Assembly (NCBI GenBank): GCA_937927415.1
Contig: CALBDS010000045.1
Location: 1-64,000, forward strand
Source: an uncultured Rhodospirillaceae bacterium
Lineage (GTDB): Bacteria > Pseudomonadota > Alphaproteobacteria > Azospirillales > Azospirillaceae
Length of the DNA stretch: 64,000 bases
Reading direction: 5' to 3'
The notes under the pieces were generated by a model that saw only the letters and a list, made by a program, of their open reading frames with translations, searched no databases and was not told the DNA's origin. This document shows, piece after piece, positions 8,555 to 15,812 of the stretch. Within the stretch, counting starts at the first letter, position 1; each line of letters begins with the position of its first letter. The translations under genes were made by a program, and so were the position numbers.

Positions 8555-8702
8555 GGTTTCTTATGACACGGCAACCGCCCGTTTGACCAGATGCGCCGTG
8601 GGGGAGGGGGCGGTTGGAAGGTCTGTCATTCCGTTATGGCGACGGTTGGCGGGACATCCTATTCTGCCATTTCCACGATGGTTTTTCCGAGCGAGAGCCG
8701 CC

Positions 8703-9077
8703 ATGAAATTCGCCGTTGCCACCCAGGATCACCAGACCATCGCCACCCACGGCGGCCGTGCCCGCTGCTTCCTGCTGTTCGACGCGGAAAAGGGGGGCGA
8801 GCCGGTGGCCGCCGGCCGTCTCGACCTGACCGACGATATGGTTCTGCACCATCATGGCGATGGTTCGCCGCATCCCATCGACGGGGTTCAGGTGCTGATC
8901 GCCGGCACCTCGGGCCAGGGGTTCATCAATCACCTGCGCCGCCGCGGCATCGAGCCGGTCATCACCAGCGAAACCGATCCCCTGACCGCCATCCGCGATT
9001 ATTTCGCCGGCACCGTCAAGCCGGCGGCGGAAGCCCATCATCCCCATGAGCATCACGAGGGCGGGCATCATCACTGA
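8703..9077 (+). CDS. NifX/NafY-type (dinitrogenase FeMo-cofactor-binding family) protein with His-rich tail
   Basis: A 124-residue protein made of one NifX/NifB-C-terminal-like domain (MKFAVATQDHQTIATHGGRA; later GVQVLIAGTSGQGFINHLRR and GIEPVITSETDPLTAIRDYF). This fold binds iron-sulfur/molybdenum cofactor precursors in nitrogenase maturation, but also occurs in non-nif proteins. The tail is rich in histidine (AHHPHEHHEGGHHH), as in metal-carrier proteins; an HHH also occurs mid-protein. No nif genes are in the window. The divergent FNR-like regulator suggests redox or anaerobic control, which is inferred only. The ATG at 8703 begins the conserved strand, with GAGAG upstream. Confidence 0.85.
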   Translation: MKFAVATQDHQTIATHGGRARCFLLFDAEKGGEPVAAGRLDLTDDMVLHHHGDGSPHPIDGVQVLIAGTSGQGFINHLRRRGIEPVITSETDPLTAIRDYFAGTVKPAAEAHHPHEHHEGGHHH

Positions 9078-9117
9078 CCGGAAAGGACGGCGGGGGAGTT
9101 CCCCGCCGTCCCTTGGG

Positions 9118-9342
9118 TTATAACTCCCAATCCATGTCCCGCAGCGTCTGGCGACGCTCCTGCAGCGTGACCCTCTTCTCCCAGCGGCGGGGATTGCCGC
9201 ACATCCAGCAACTGCAATAGGCCAGACGGTCCGCGTATTTCTGGGGAACGGGGGATTCGGGGTACAAACGTTTTGCACGCGCGATCATACGCAGCCGATC
9301 ACGCCGTCGGCGTGCCCGCTTCGGTTCCTGATGCACCGGCAT
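9118..9342 (-). CDS. Small basic CxCxxCGNPR-motif protein
   Basis: A 74-residue, strongly basic protein. A run of Arg/Lys (KRARRRRDRLRMIARAKRLYP) is followed by a cysteine motif CSCWMCGNPRR near residue 44-54, then a charged helix. The C-x-C-x2-CGNPR arrangement matches a widespread family of short uncharacterised bacterial proteins that look like metal- or nucleic-acid-binding mini-proteins; that function is inferred. The preferred start is ATG 9342 (GTG at 9345 is immediately adjacent). It is convergent with the NifX-like gene (40 bp between stops) and lies upstream of tadA on the same strand side by side, without evident coupling. Confidence 0.7.
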   Translation of the reverse strand: MPVHQEPKRARRRRDRLRMIARAKRLYPESPVPQKYADRLAYCSCWMCGNPRRWEKRVTLQERRQTLRDMDWEL

Positions 9343-9476
9343 CACTCCGTCGCAATGGCCCCGGTGCGCCGGCCCCCCTGCGGAGCTTCGCTACCAGGGC
9401 CGGGTTGGCTGCGACGTGCCGGGGTGACGAAGTGGAATCATGCGATGAAGATTAGCGCATTCCGCGTGCCGCGTCA

Positions 9477-9938
9477 TCATCGCCGCCCCCGGAAGAAATC
9501 CCGCAGCAGGGCCGCGGCGCGGGTTTCGTGAAAGCCGCCGTAGACATCGGGTGCGTGATGGCAGGTGGGGCGGGCGTAGAAGCGCGCACCATGCTCCACC
9601 CCGCCGCCCTTGGGGTCGTAAGCGCCGAAATAGACCCGCCGCAGCCGGGCAAAGCTGATGGCGGCGGCGCACAGAGCGCACGGCTCCAGCGTCACGTACA
9701 GATCGCACCCCGGCAGCCGCGGTTCGCCCACGGCGGCGCACGCTGCGCGGATCGCCAGCACCTCGGCATGGGCGGTGGGGTCGTTCAGCTCCTCGGTGCG
9801 GTTGCCGGCAGCCCCCAGCACGCGGCCGGTGCCCGGATCGGCCACCACGGCACCCACCGGCACCTCACCGCGGGCGGCGGCGGCTTCGGCCTCGGCGAAG
9901 GCACGTTCAAAGAAGCGGGTGGAGGACGGCAGGATCAC
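9477..9938 (-). CDS. tadA: tRNA-specific adenosine deaminase
   Basis: A 153-residue zinc deaminase that converts A34 to inosine in tRNA-Arg(ACG), allowing wobble decoding. The zinc/catalytic motif HAEV (His and Glu of HAE) and PCALCAAA (two Cys ligands) are both intact. The C-terminal HHAPDVYGG segment is typical of TadA rather than cytosine or guanine deaminases. The start is GTG at 9938, with AAGGTG about 6 bases upstream. The lytic transglycosylase gene ends 12 bp upstream on the same strand, so co-transcription is likely. Confidence 0.93.
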   Translation of the reverse strand: MILPSSTRFFERAFAEAEAAAARGEVPVGAVVADPGTGRVLGAAGNRTEELNDPTAHAEVLAIRAACAAVGEPRLPGCDLYVTLEPCALCAAAISFARLRRVYFGAYDPKGGGVEHGARFYARPTCHHAPDVYGGFHETRAAALLRDFFRGRR

Positions 9939-9950
9939 CCGATCACCTTA

Positions 9951-10955
9951 TCACGCTGCCACATCCTGCGCACTGAGCATGGACCGCGGCTTCAGGCCGG
10001 GGCCGAGGTCGTCGGTCTGGTCGGTGCGCACCGGCTGGTCGCGCACACGCTTGTTGCTCTTGTCCTTGCTGTCGCGGCTGGCACCGCCCACGGAATCGCC
10101 GGTCCACATGGTGGTCTCATCCGGCGTTTCCAGCGCGTTGAGCGCCAGCACCTGATAGATGGACAGCGGGTGGCCGTTGATGTTGCCCTGCAGGCTCTGG
10201 GTCGGGACCTGGGTGGTGAAGCCGTCGGGCATGTCCTGCTTGCGCACCCGTTCGGTCGCGGCCTTGACCGGGGCGGTGACGCTGGCGGAGTCGCTGAACT
10301 TGGCGGCGAAACGGTCGTAGATCTGCTTGAGCGTTTTCGCCTGCCCGGTTTCCTTGTCGTAGAACACGGCCTTGTTGGCGGATGCTGCTTCGGGGAACAG
10401 GTCGGCGGCCTTGGCGTTGGGGGTGTCCTGCTTGGCGTTCAGGAATTTGGCCGCCCCGCCGGCGCCCAGGAAGTGGGCCATGTAGAGTTCCGTCGCGCCC
10501 ACGATGCCGGTGGTGTTCCGGTCCAGATACTCTTTGTTGTCGCGGGTGAATTCCGCCGCCATCAGGGCCGAGGTGGCGGGATCCTTGCGCAGGTCGAGGA
10601 TTTCCTGCCGCATGGCCGGATCGGCCACATAGGGCCGCCCGTCGGATCGCATCTGGATGGCGTTGGCGTATTTCCCCAGCCCGTTGTCCGCCCCGTGCGC
10701 CTTGACGGTGGTGAGCCAGGTGGAATCGATGAACTGGTACAGCCCGGTGGCGCTGGATGTGCTGGCCTTGGCGGTGGGGTTGAAACTGCTCTCCTGGGAA
10801 GCTTTTGCCATCAGGTAGGCAAAATCCACCCCCGTCTTGTCGCTGGCCGAGCGGATGGCCGATTCCACCGACCCGGCGCTGCCGCCGTTCTGGCTCGCTT
10901 GGGAACGCTGGAAAAGCGCATCGCTTTGGCGGGCAAGGCTGGAGATGCTGGTCAT
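9951..10955 (-). CDS. SLT-domain lytic transglycosylase-like protein
   Basis: A 334-residue protein with a family 1 transglycosylase core. The catalytic Glu is in KASQESSFNP (about residue 54), followed by SSATGLYQFIDSTW and the later helix AAEFTRDNKEYLDRNT with TELYMAHFLGAGGAAKFL. Such enzymes cleave peptidoglycan with anhydro-muropeptide formation. There is no signal peptide, as in transglycosylases delivered through flagellar or other secretion systems, so a flagellar or phage-like export role is possible but not shown. The C-terminal 130 residues are low-complexity and polar. The ATG at 10955 has a GAGGA site upstream. Confidence 0.85.
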   Translation of the reverse strand: MTSISSLARQSDALFQRSQASQNGGSAGSVESAIRSASDKTGVDFAYLMAKASQESSFNPTAKASTSSATGLYQFIDSTWLTTVKAHGADNGLGKYANAIQMRSDGRPYVADPAMRQEILDLRKDPATSALMAAEFTRDNKEYLDRNTTGIVGATELYMAHFLGAGGAAKFLNAKQDTPNAKAADLFPEAASANKAVFYDKETGQAKTLKQIYDRFAAKFSDSASVTAPVKAATERVRKQDMPDGFTTQVPTQSLQGNINGHPLSIYQVLALNALETPDETTMWTGDSVGGASRDSKDKSNKRVRDQPVRTDQTDDLGPGLKPRSMLSAQDVAA

Positions 10956-11055
10956 GGCGGGATCCTCGGGCGGAATCGGGTGCTCTGCCGATAGTCAATG
11001 CAGGTTTTGTGCCAAAAATCCCGCCATGCGGGGGATTGCCGTGAGTCGGCTTTCG

Positions 11056-11073
11056 GTTTACGTTTGCGTAAAC
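11056..11073. promoter_or_regulatory. LiuR-like palindromic operator upstream of the acyl-CoA dehydrogenase
   Basis: The 18-bp sequence GTTTACGTTTGCGTAAAC is an inverted repeat (GTTTACG / CGTAAAC) with mismatches only at the centre. It closely resembles the TTTACGTTAACGTAAA-type site described for MerR-family LiuR regulators of branched-chain acyl-CoA catabolism. It lies 128 bp before the acyl-CoA dehydrogenase ATG, in the 245-bp gap between divergent genes. No MerR gene is in the window, so the regulator assignment is inference. Confidence 0.55.
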
Positions 11074-11200
11074 GTCAATGTGCCGGGCGGCCATACGCCG
11101 CGGGGGAAAGGGTCGCCTTCTCCCATACGGTGGTGTATGGTCCTCTCCGCACTCCACGCCGCTTTCTGGCATCATTCTTGGTTCGGGAGGAACCACGCCG

Positions 11201-13000
11201 ATGATCCCCTATACCGCCCCCGTCGAGGATTTCCGTTTCGTGCTGCATCAGGTGGTCGGCCTGGACCGCGTGGCGGCCTTGCCCGGCTGCGACAGCGCCA
11301 CCCCCGATCTGGTGGACGCCGTGCTGGAAGAGGCGGGGAAATTCGCCTCCGGCGTGCTCGCACCCTTGAACACGGTGGGGGACAAGGAAAGCTCGGTCCT
11401 GGAAAACGGCGTGGTCCGCACGCCCACCGGCTGGAAGGACGCCTATACCCAGTTTTCCGAATCCGGGTGGAACAGCCTTCCCTTCGAACCCGATTTCGGC
11501 GGGCAGGGGCTGCCGTGGACCGTGGCCTTCGCCGTGCAGGAAATGTGGCAGGCGGCCAACCTGTCCTTTGGTCTGTGCCCGCTTTTGACCCAAGGGGCCA
11601 TCGACCTTCTGACCGAGCACGCCAGCGCGGAGCAGAAGGCCACGTATCTGCCCAAGATGATCGCCGGCACCTGGACCGGCACCATGAACCTGACGGAGCC
11701 GCAGGCGGGATCCGATCTGGCCGCCGTGCGCACCCGCGCGGTGCGGGCCGACGACGGCACCTATCGCATCACGGGCCAGAAGATCTTCATCACCTACGGC
11801 GACCATGACCTGACGGAGAACATCATCCATCTGGTCCTGGCCCGCCTGCCCGACGCACCGGCAGGCATCAAGGGGATCTCGCTGTTCATCGTGCCCAAGT
11901 TCCTGCTGACCCCCGACGGCACGCCGGGGCCGCGCAACGACGTGCGGGTCGCCAGCCTGGAACACAAGCTGGGCATCAAGGCCAGCCCCACCGCCGTGAT
12001 GGCGTTCGGCGACCACGACGGCGCCGTGGGTTATCTGGTGGGCCAGGAAAACCGCGGCATCGAATACATGTTCACCATGATGAACAACGCCCGTCTGGGC
12101 GTGGGCATCCAGGGCATCGCGGTGTCGGAACGCGCCTACCAGCAGGCCCGCGACTACGCCAAGGGCCGCGTGCAGAGCAAGGACGTGGGCGAGCCGAAGG
12201 GATCGTCGGTCGCCATCATCCGCCATCCCGACGTGCGCCGGATGCTGCTGGACATGCGCGCCAAGACCGAGGCGATGCGGGCGCTGGCCCTTTATGCCGG
12301 GACCCAACTCGACACCTCCCACCGTCACGCGGACGATGCGGTCCGCAAGGCGGCGGAAGCGCGGGTGGACATCCTGACCCCCATCGTCAAGGGCTGGTCC
12401 ACTGAGGTGGGGGTGGAGGTGACCTCGCTCGGCGTGCAGATCCACGGCGGCATGGGCTTCATCGAGGAAACCGGGGCGGCCCAGCATTACCGCGACGCCC
12501 GCATCACCCCGATCTATGAAGGCACCACCGGCATCCACGCCAACGACCTGACCTTCCGCAAGGTCGGCCGCGACGGCGGGGAAGCGGCCCGCGCCTTCAT
12601 CGCCGAGATGCGCGCCACCGTCGCCGACATGGAAAAGCGTGCCGGTGACGACATCGCCACCCTGCGCGCCGCCCTGTCCGACGGGCTGGATGTTCTGGAG
12701 CAGGCGACGGCCTGGATCGTCACCACCCAGAAGGAAGGCAACGCCCGCGCCGCCGCCGCCGGGGCCTTCAACTTCCTGATGCTGTGGGGGGTGGTGACCG
12801 GCGGGTGGATGATGGCCCGTGCGGCGTGTGCCGCGGTGGATGCCCTGGCCGTCCGCGACGGCAACCCGTCGTATCTGGAAGCCAAGCTCATCACCGCCCG
12901 CTACTTCGCCGAACAGGTGCTGCCCAAGGCCAACGGCCTGCTGCTGCCCATCATCACCGCCGAACGCACGGTGATGGCGCTGGCCGAGGATCAGTTCTGA
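11201..13000 (+). CDS. Acyl-CoA dehydrogenase (DmdC-like, long form)
   Basis: A 599-residue FAD-dependent acyl-CoA dehydrogenase of the long class, which has about 200 residues beyond the usual 380-400 and includes 3-methylmercaptopropionyl-CoA dehydrogenase (DmdC). Visible are the FAD/substrate segment GTMNLTEPQAGSDLAAVRT, the helix GIEYMFTMMNNARLGVGIQG, IHGGMGFIEETGAAQHYRDA and the catalytic Glu in PIYEGTTGIHANDL. It introduces a C2-C3 double bond in an acyl-CoA and passes electrons to ETF. The ATG at 11201 has GGGAGG about 10 bases upstream. The exact substrate cannot be fixed; the LiuR-like operator points to branched-chain or fatty acyl catabolism. A repeat element follows the stop. Confidence 0.93.
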   Translation: MIPYTAPVEDFRFVLHQVVGLDRVAALPGCDSATPDLVDAVLEEAGKFASGVLAPLNTVGDKESSVLENGVVRTPTGWKDAYTQFSESGWNSLPFEPDFGGQGLPWTVAFAVQEMWQAANLSFGLCPLLTQGAIDLLTEHASAEQKATYLPKMIAGTWTGTMNLTEPQAGSDLAAVRTRAVRADDGTYRITGQKIFITYGDHDLTENIIHLVLARLPDAPAGIKGISLFIVPKFLLTPDGTPGPRNDVRVASLEHKLGIKASPTAVMAFGDHDGAVGYLVGQENRGIEYMFTMMNNARLGVGIQGIAVSERAYQQARDYAKGRVQSKDVGEPKGSSVAIIRHPDVRRMLLDMRAKTEAMRALALYAGTQLDTSHRHADDAVRKAAEARVDILTPIVKGWSTEVGVEVTSLGVQIHGGMGFIEETGAAQHYRDARITPIYEGTTGIHANDLTFRKVGRDGGEAARAFIAEMRATVADMEKRAGDDIATLRAALSDGLDVLEQATAWIVTTQKEGNARAAAAGAFNFLMLWGVVTGGWMMARAACAAVDALAVRDGNPSYLEAKLITARYFAEQVLPKANGLLLPIITAERTVMALAEDQF

Positions 13001-13029
13001 TCCTATGATGCTCCCCTCTCCCATCGTCC

Positions 13030-13217
13030 CCCTCTCCCCGCCGGGGAGAGGGCCGGGGTGAGGGCCGATTTTCGCGCGGAACGCCCGAAAATCGAGCCGT
13101 CAGGCTCGAAAAACGTGGGGTTTGGCGTTGCTTCGCAACGGATGTCGGGCTGACGCGCGACATCCGGCCCTCACCCCCGCGCTTGCGCGCGCCCCTCTCC
13201 CCGGTGGGGCGAGGGGG
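13030..13217. repeat. Long palindromic intergenic repeat, copy A
   Basis: This roughly 188-bp element begins with the hairpin CCCTCTCCCCGCCGGGGAGA (from 13030) and ends with a related CCCCTCTCCCC/GGGGCGAGGGG hairpin. Between them lie inverted arms (GTGAGGGCCGATTTTCGCGC on the left, GCGCGACATCCGGCCCTCAC on the right), a small GAGCCGTCAGGCTC hairpin and a GCAACG-type stem near the centre. Copy B at 28513-28685 has the same plan. It fills the gap between the acyl-CoA dehydrogenase and the SUV3-like helicase, and no ORF in it is convincing. Confidence 0.75.
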
Positions 13218-13256
13218 GAACATGGTTGTTCCTCTCTCATCACACCGGGTCACCCC

Positions 13257-15458
13257 ATGCCGCTGTCCGACGCCGACGCTTCGCTGATCCATGACCTCGC
13301 ATCCGCCCATCCGGAGGTGACGACCCTGGCCGCCGCCGGGGTGTTGCGGGTGGAGCAGGCGGCGGGCAAGGGGCTGGTGCCGCTGGGGCTGCCTTTGCCC
13401 GGCGGCAAGCGCGACCTGCTGGTGCCGGCCGAACGGCGGGACGCGGTGCAGGTGGAAATCACCGGCATGGTGGACCGCGCGCGGCGGCGCAACGACGTGC
13501 TGGCGCAAGGCCGCCGGGCACTGGCCGGCTGGCGCGTGGCGTTGGCGACGGCCCCCGACCGCACCCGCATCCGCGCGGTGATGAGCGGGGACTTGCCGTG
13601 GCCGGGGCTGCCGTCCCCGGTGCGGCTGACCGTCGAGCGCAGCTTCGACGCCCTGGAACTGGCCGGACTGGACGACGACGAACTGGCCCTGCGGCTGGAT
13701 GGTGATCCCATGCTGGTCCAGGCGCTGGACCACGCCCTGTCACGCACCGCCGCGGCCCTGCGCCGCTATGCCGGGGCGACCGACAGCGGGGAGGGGGAAT
13801 GGGGATTCGCCGCCCTGGCCGACCGCCTGCACCGCGCCGCCCGCAACCGGACCGAGGTGGACGCCCTGCTTGACCGCTGGGACGGGGAATTCACCCAATG
13901 GCGCCGCGACCGGGCGGAGGCGCTGGGCCGTCTGCATGTGGAACGCCACTTCGACATGACCCGCTTCGAGCGGCTGTTCCCGGTTGCTCGCGGCATGGGC
14001 CGGCGGCTGGTGCTGATCGTCGGCCCGACCAATTCCGGCAAGACCCACCGGGCGCTCGACGCGCTGAAGGCCGCCCACGACGGCGTGTATCTCGCCCCGT
14101 TGCGCCTGCTGGCGCTGGAGGTGATGGAGCGGCTGACCGACGCCGGCACGCCGGCCGACCTTGTGACAGGGGAGGAGGTGCGCCGCACCCCCGGCGCCCG
14201 CCACACCGCATCAACGGTGGAGGTGATGGACCCCGACCGCCCGGTCGATGTGGCGGTGATCGACGAAATCCAGATGCTGGCCGACCCGGACCGCGGGTGG
14301 GCGTGGACCGCCGCCCTGGTCGGCGTTCCGGCGTCCACCGTCTACATCCTGGGCGCGCCCGAGGCCCGCCCGCTGGTGGAGCGCGCCGCCGCCCACCTGA
14401 ACGAACCCCTGGACGTCATCGAGTTGGAGCGCAAGGCCCCACTGTCCCTCATCCCCCGCCGGCTGGAGTGGGGGGATGTGGCCCGCGGCGATGCCCTGAT
14501 CGCCTTTTCCCGGCGGGAGGTGCACAGCGTCCGCGACACGCTGCTGGCCCGCGGCCTGTCGGTCGCCACGGTTTACGGCGCGCTTGCTCCGGCCGTGCGG
14601 CGGCGGGAAGCGGCGCGGTTCGTGTCGGGGGAGGCCGACGTGGTGGTCGCCACCGACGCCATCGGCATGGGGCTGAACCTGCCGTGCCGCCGGGTGCTGT
14701 TCACGGCGCTGGAGAAATACGACGGCACCACTGTCCGCCCGCTCTCCTCCGGCGAGGTCAAGCAGATCGCCGGCCGGGCGGGGCGCTTCGGCCATTTCGA
14801 CGAGGGCGAATTCGGCGTGGTCGCCCGCGGCACGCCGCAGGCGCTGCGGACCCTGATGGAGAAACCCGACGCCCGTCTGCGCCCCGACCGCCCGCTGCCG
14901 GTGCGCCCGTCGCGGGCCATGCTGGCGCGGCTGGCCGAGCATCTGGGCACCGACGAGGCGGGGTTGCTGTTGCGCTGCTTCGCCCAGGCGCGCACGGCGG
15001 GCACGTCAGCCACCCCGTTCCGCCTGTCCGATGTGGCACCGCTGCTGCGGCTGGCGGCGCTGTTGGATGCCCGGCGGCTGGCGCTGCCGGTCAAGCTCGA
15101 CCTGTTGCTGGCGCCTGCCGATCTGGACGAGGCGTCCGACGCCGCCCTGGTCACCGCCATTCTGGACGCGGTGGAAAGCGATACGCCGCTGCCCTTGTCC
15201 CGCGTGGTTCCCGCCCGTTTGGACGGGCTGGATGCGGAGGCGCTGGAGGGGCTGACGCGGGCGCTCGACCTCTACCACTGGGCGGCACGCAAGCTGCCCC
15301 ATTTGCTGCCGGACCGCGAGCGGGTGGCGGCGTTGCGCGATGCGGTGGGACGGCGGTTGTCGGAGATCCTGTCCAGCCGCGCCCGCCGCCGTCCGCCCGA
15401 TCCGCCGGCAGGGTTCCGGGGGGCGCCGCGGAAGAGGTTCGGGCCGCGGCGGCGGTGA
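13257..15458 (+). CDS. SUV3-like ATP-dependent RNA helicase
   Basis: A 733-residue superfamily 2 helicase. Walker A is VGPTNSGKTHRAL (about residue 257), the Walker B/DExx box is VIDEIQMLAD (about 335), and motif VI is KQIAGRAGRFGHF (about 502). The GPTNSGKT and DEIQM forms are characteristic of SUV3, the mitochondrial RNA-degradosome helicase, which is shared with alphaproteobacteria. It should unwind RNA with ATP, probably in RNA turnover. About 230 N-terminal residues precede the core and are not recognised. The ATG at 13257 has only a weak ribosome site. SlyX follows 138 bp later. Confidence 0.9.
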   Translation: MPLSDADASLIHDLASAHPEVTTLAAAGVLRVEQAAGKGLVPLGLPLPGGKRDLLVPAERRDAVQVEITGMVDRARRRNDVLAQGRRALAGWRVALATAPDRTRIRAVMSGDLPWPGLPSPVRLTVERSFDALELAGLDDDELALRLDGDPMLVQALDHALSRTAAALRRYAGATDSGEGEWGFAALADRLHRAARNRTEVDALLDRWDGEFTQWRRDRAEALGRLHVERHFDMTRFERLFPVARGMGRRLVLIVGPTNSGKTHRALDALKAAHDGVYLAPLRLLALEVMERLTDAGTPADLVTGEEVRRTPGARHTASTVEVMDPDRPVDVAVIDEIQMLADPDRGWAWTAALVGVPASTVYILGAPEARPLVERAAAHLNEPLDVIELERKAPLSLIPRRLEWGDVARGDALIAFSRREVHSVRDTLLARGLSVATVYGALAPAVRRREAARFVSGEADVVVATDAIGMGLNLPCRRVLFTALEKYDGTTVRPLSSGEVKQIAGRAGRFGHFDEGEFGVVARGTPQALRTLMEKPDARLRPDRPLPVRPSRAMLARLAEHLGTDEAGLLLRCFAQARTAGTSATPFRLSDVAPLLRLAALLDARRLALPVKLDLLLAPADLDEASDAALVTAILDAVESDTPLPLSRVVPARLDGLDAEALEGLTRALDLYHWAARKLPHLLPDRERVAALRDAVGRRLSEILSSRARRRPPDPPAGFRGAPRKRFGPRRR

Positions 15459-15464
15459 CGGTCA

Positions 15465-15510
15465 GGGGGCATCGCCCCCCGACACCCCCCAGCAAGGGCG
15501 GCGGCCCTTG
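15465..15510 (+). terminator. Tandem hairpins downstream of the SUV3-like gene
   Basis: Two perfect stem-loops follow the helicase stop: GGGGGC/GCCCCC with an ATC loop (15465-15479) and CAAGGGC/GCCCTTG (15493-15510). There is no T-run. The same order (ATC-loop hairpin, then a second GC hairpin) is seen at 17-54, so this may be a small repeated element reused at gene ends. Confidence 0.4.
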
Positions 15511-15596
15511 CATCCCATTGAGGGGCGGAGGCGCTCGACAACGCGCAGGCGTCCATGCACTGATAACGCCCGTTTTGCAATAAGGGGCCTGACCCG

Positions 15597-15812
15597 ATGT
15601 CCGACGACCTGACCCGCCGCTTGATCGACCTGGAATCCCGCCTTGCCCATCACGAGCGCATGGCCGAGGAAATGTCCCAGGTGATCTTCGAGCAGGGCCG
15701 CACCATCGACCGTCAGACGGCGCAGATCCGCCGGCTGATCGAACGGCTGCTGGCGGTGGAGGCGGGGGGCCAGCGGTCTCCGCAGGACGACAAGCCCCCG
15801 CCCCACTATTAA
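15597..15812 (+). CDS. slyX: SlyX-family protein
   Basis: A 71-residue coiled-coil protein with the SlyX pattern: an N-terminal heptad helix (RLIDLESRLAHHERMAEEM), the conserved QVIFEQGRTIDRQTAQIRRL, and a proline-rich end KPPPHY. The molecular role of SlyX is unknown in any species. A hairpin-rich stretch precedes it. Its stop overlaps the stop region of the convergent dcp gene by 4 bp. The identification rests on size, coiled coil and C-terminal PPHY. Confidence 0.9.
   Translation: MSDDLTRRLIDLESRLAHHERMAEEMSQVIFEQGRTIDRQTAQIRRLIERLLAVEAGGQRSPQDDKPPPHY

Noticed and set aside
8555..8702. A possible FNR box (TTGAC near 8582) in the divergent gap
   Set aside because: The second half-site does not match ATCAA and spacing is wrong; no good TTGAT-N4-ATCAA site was found.
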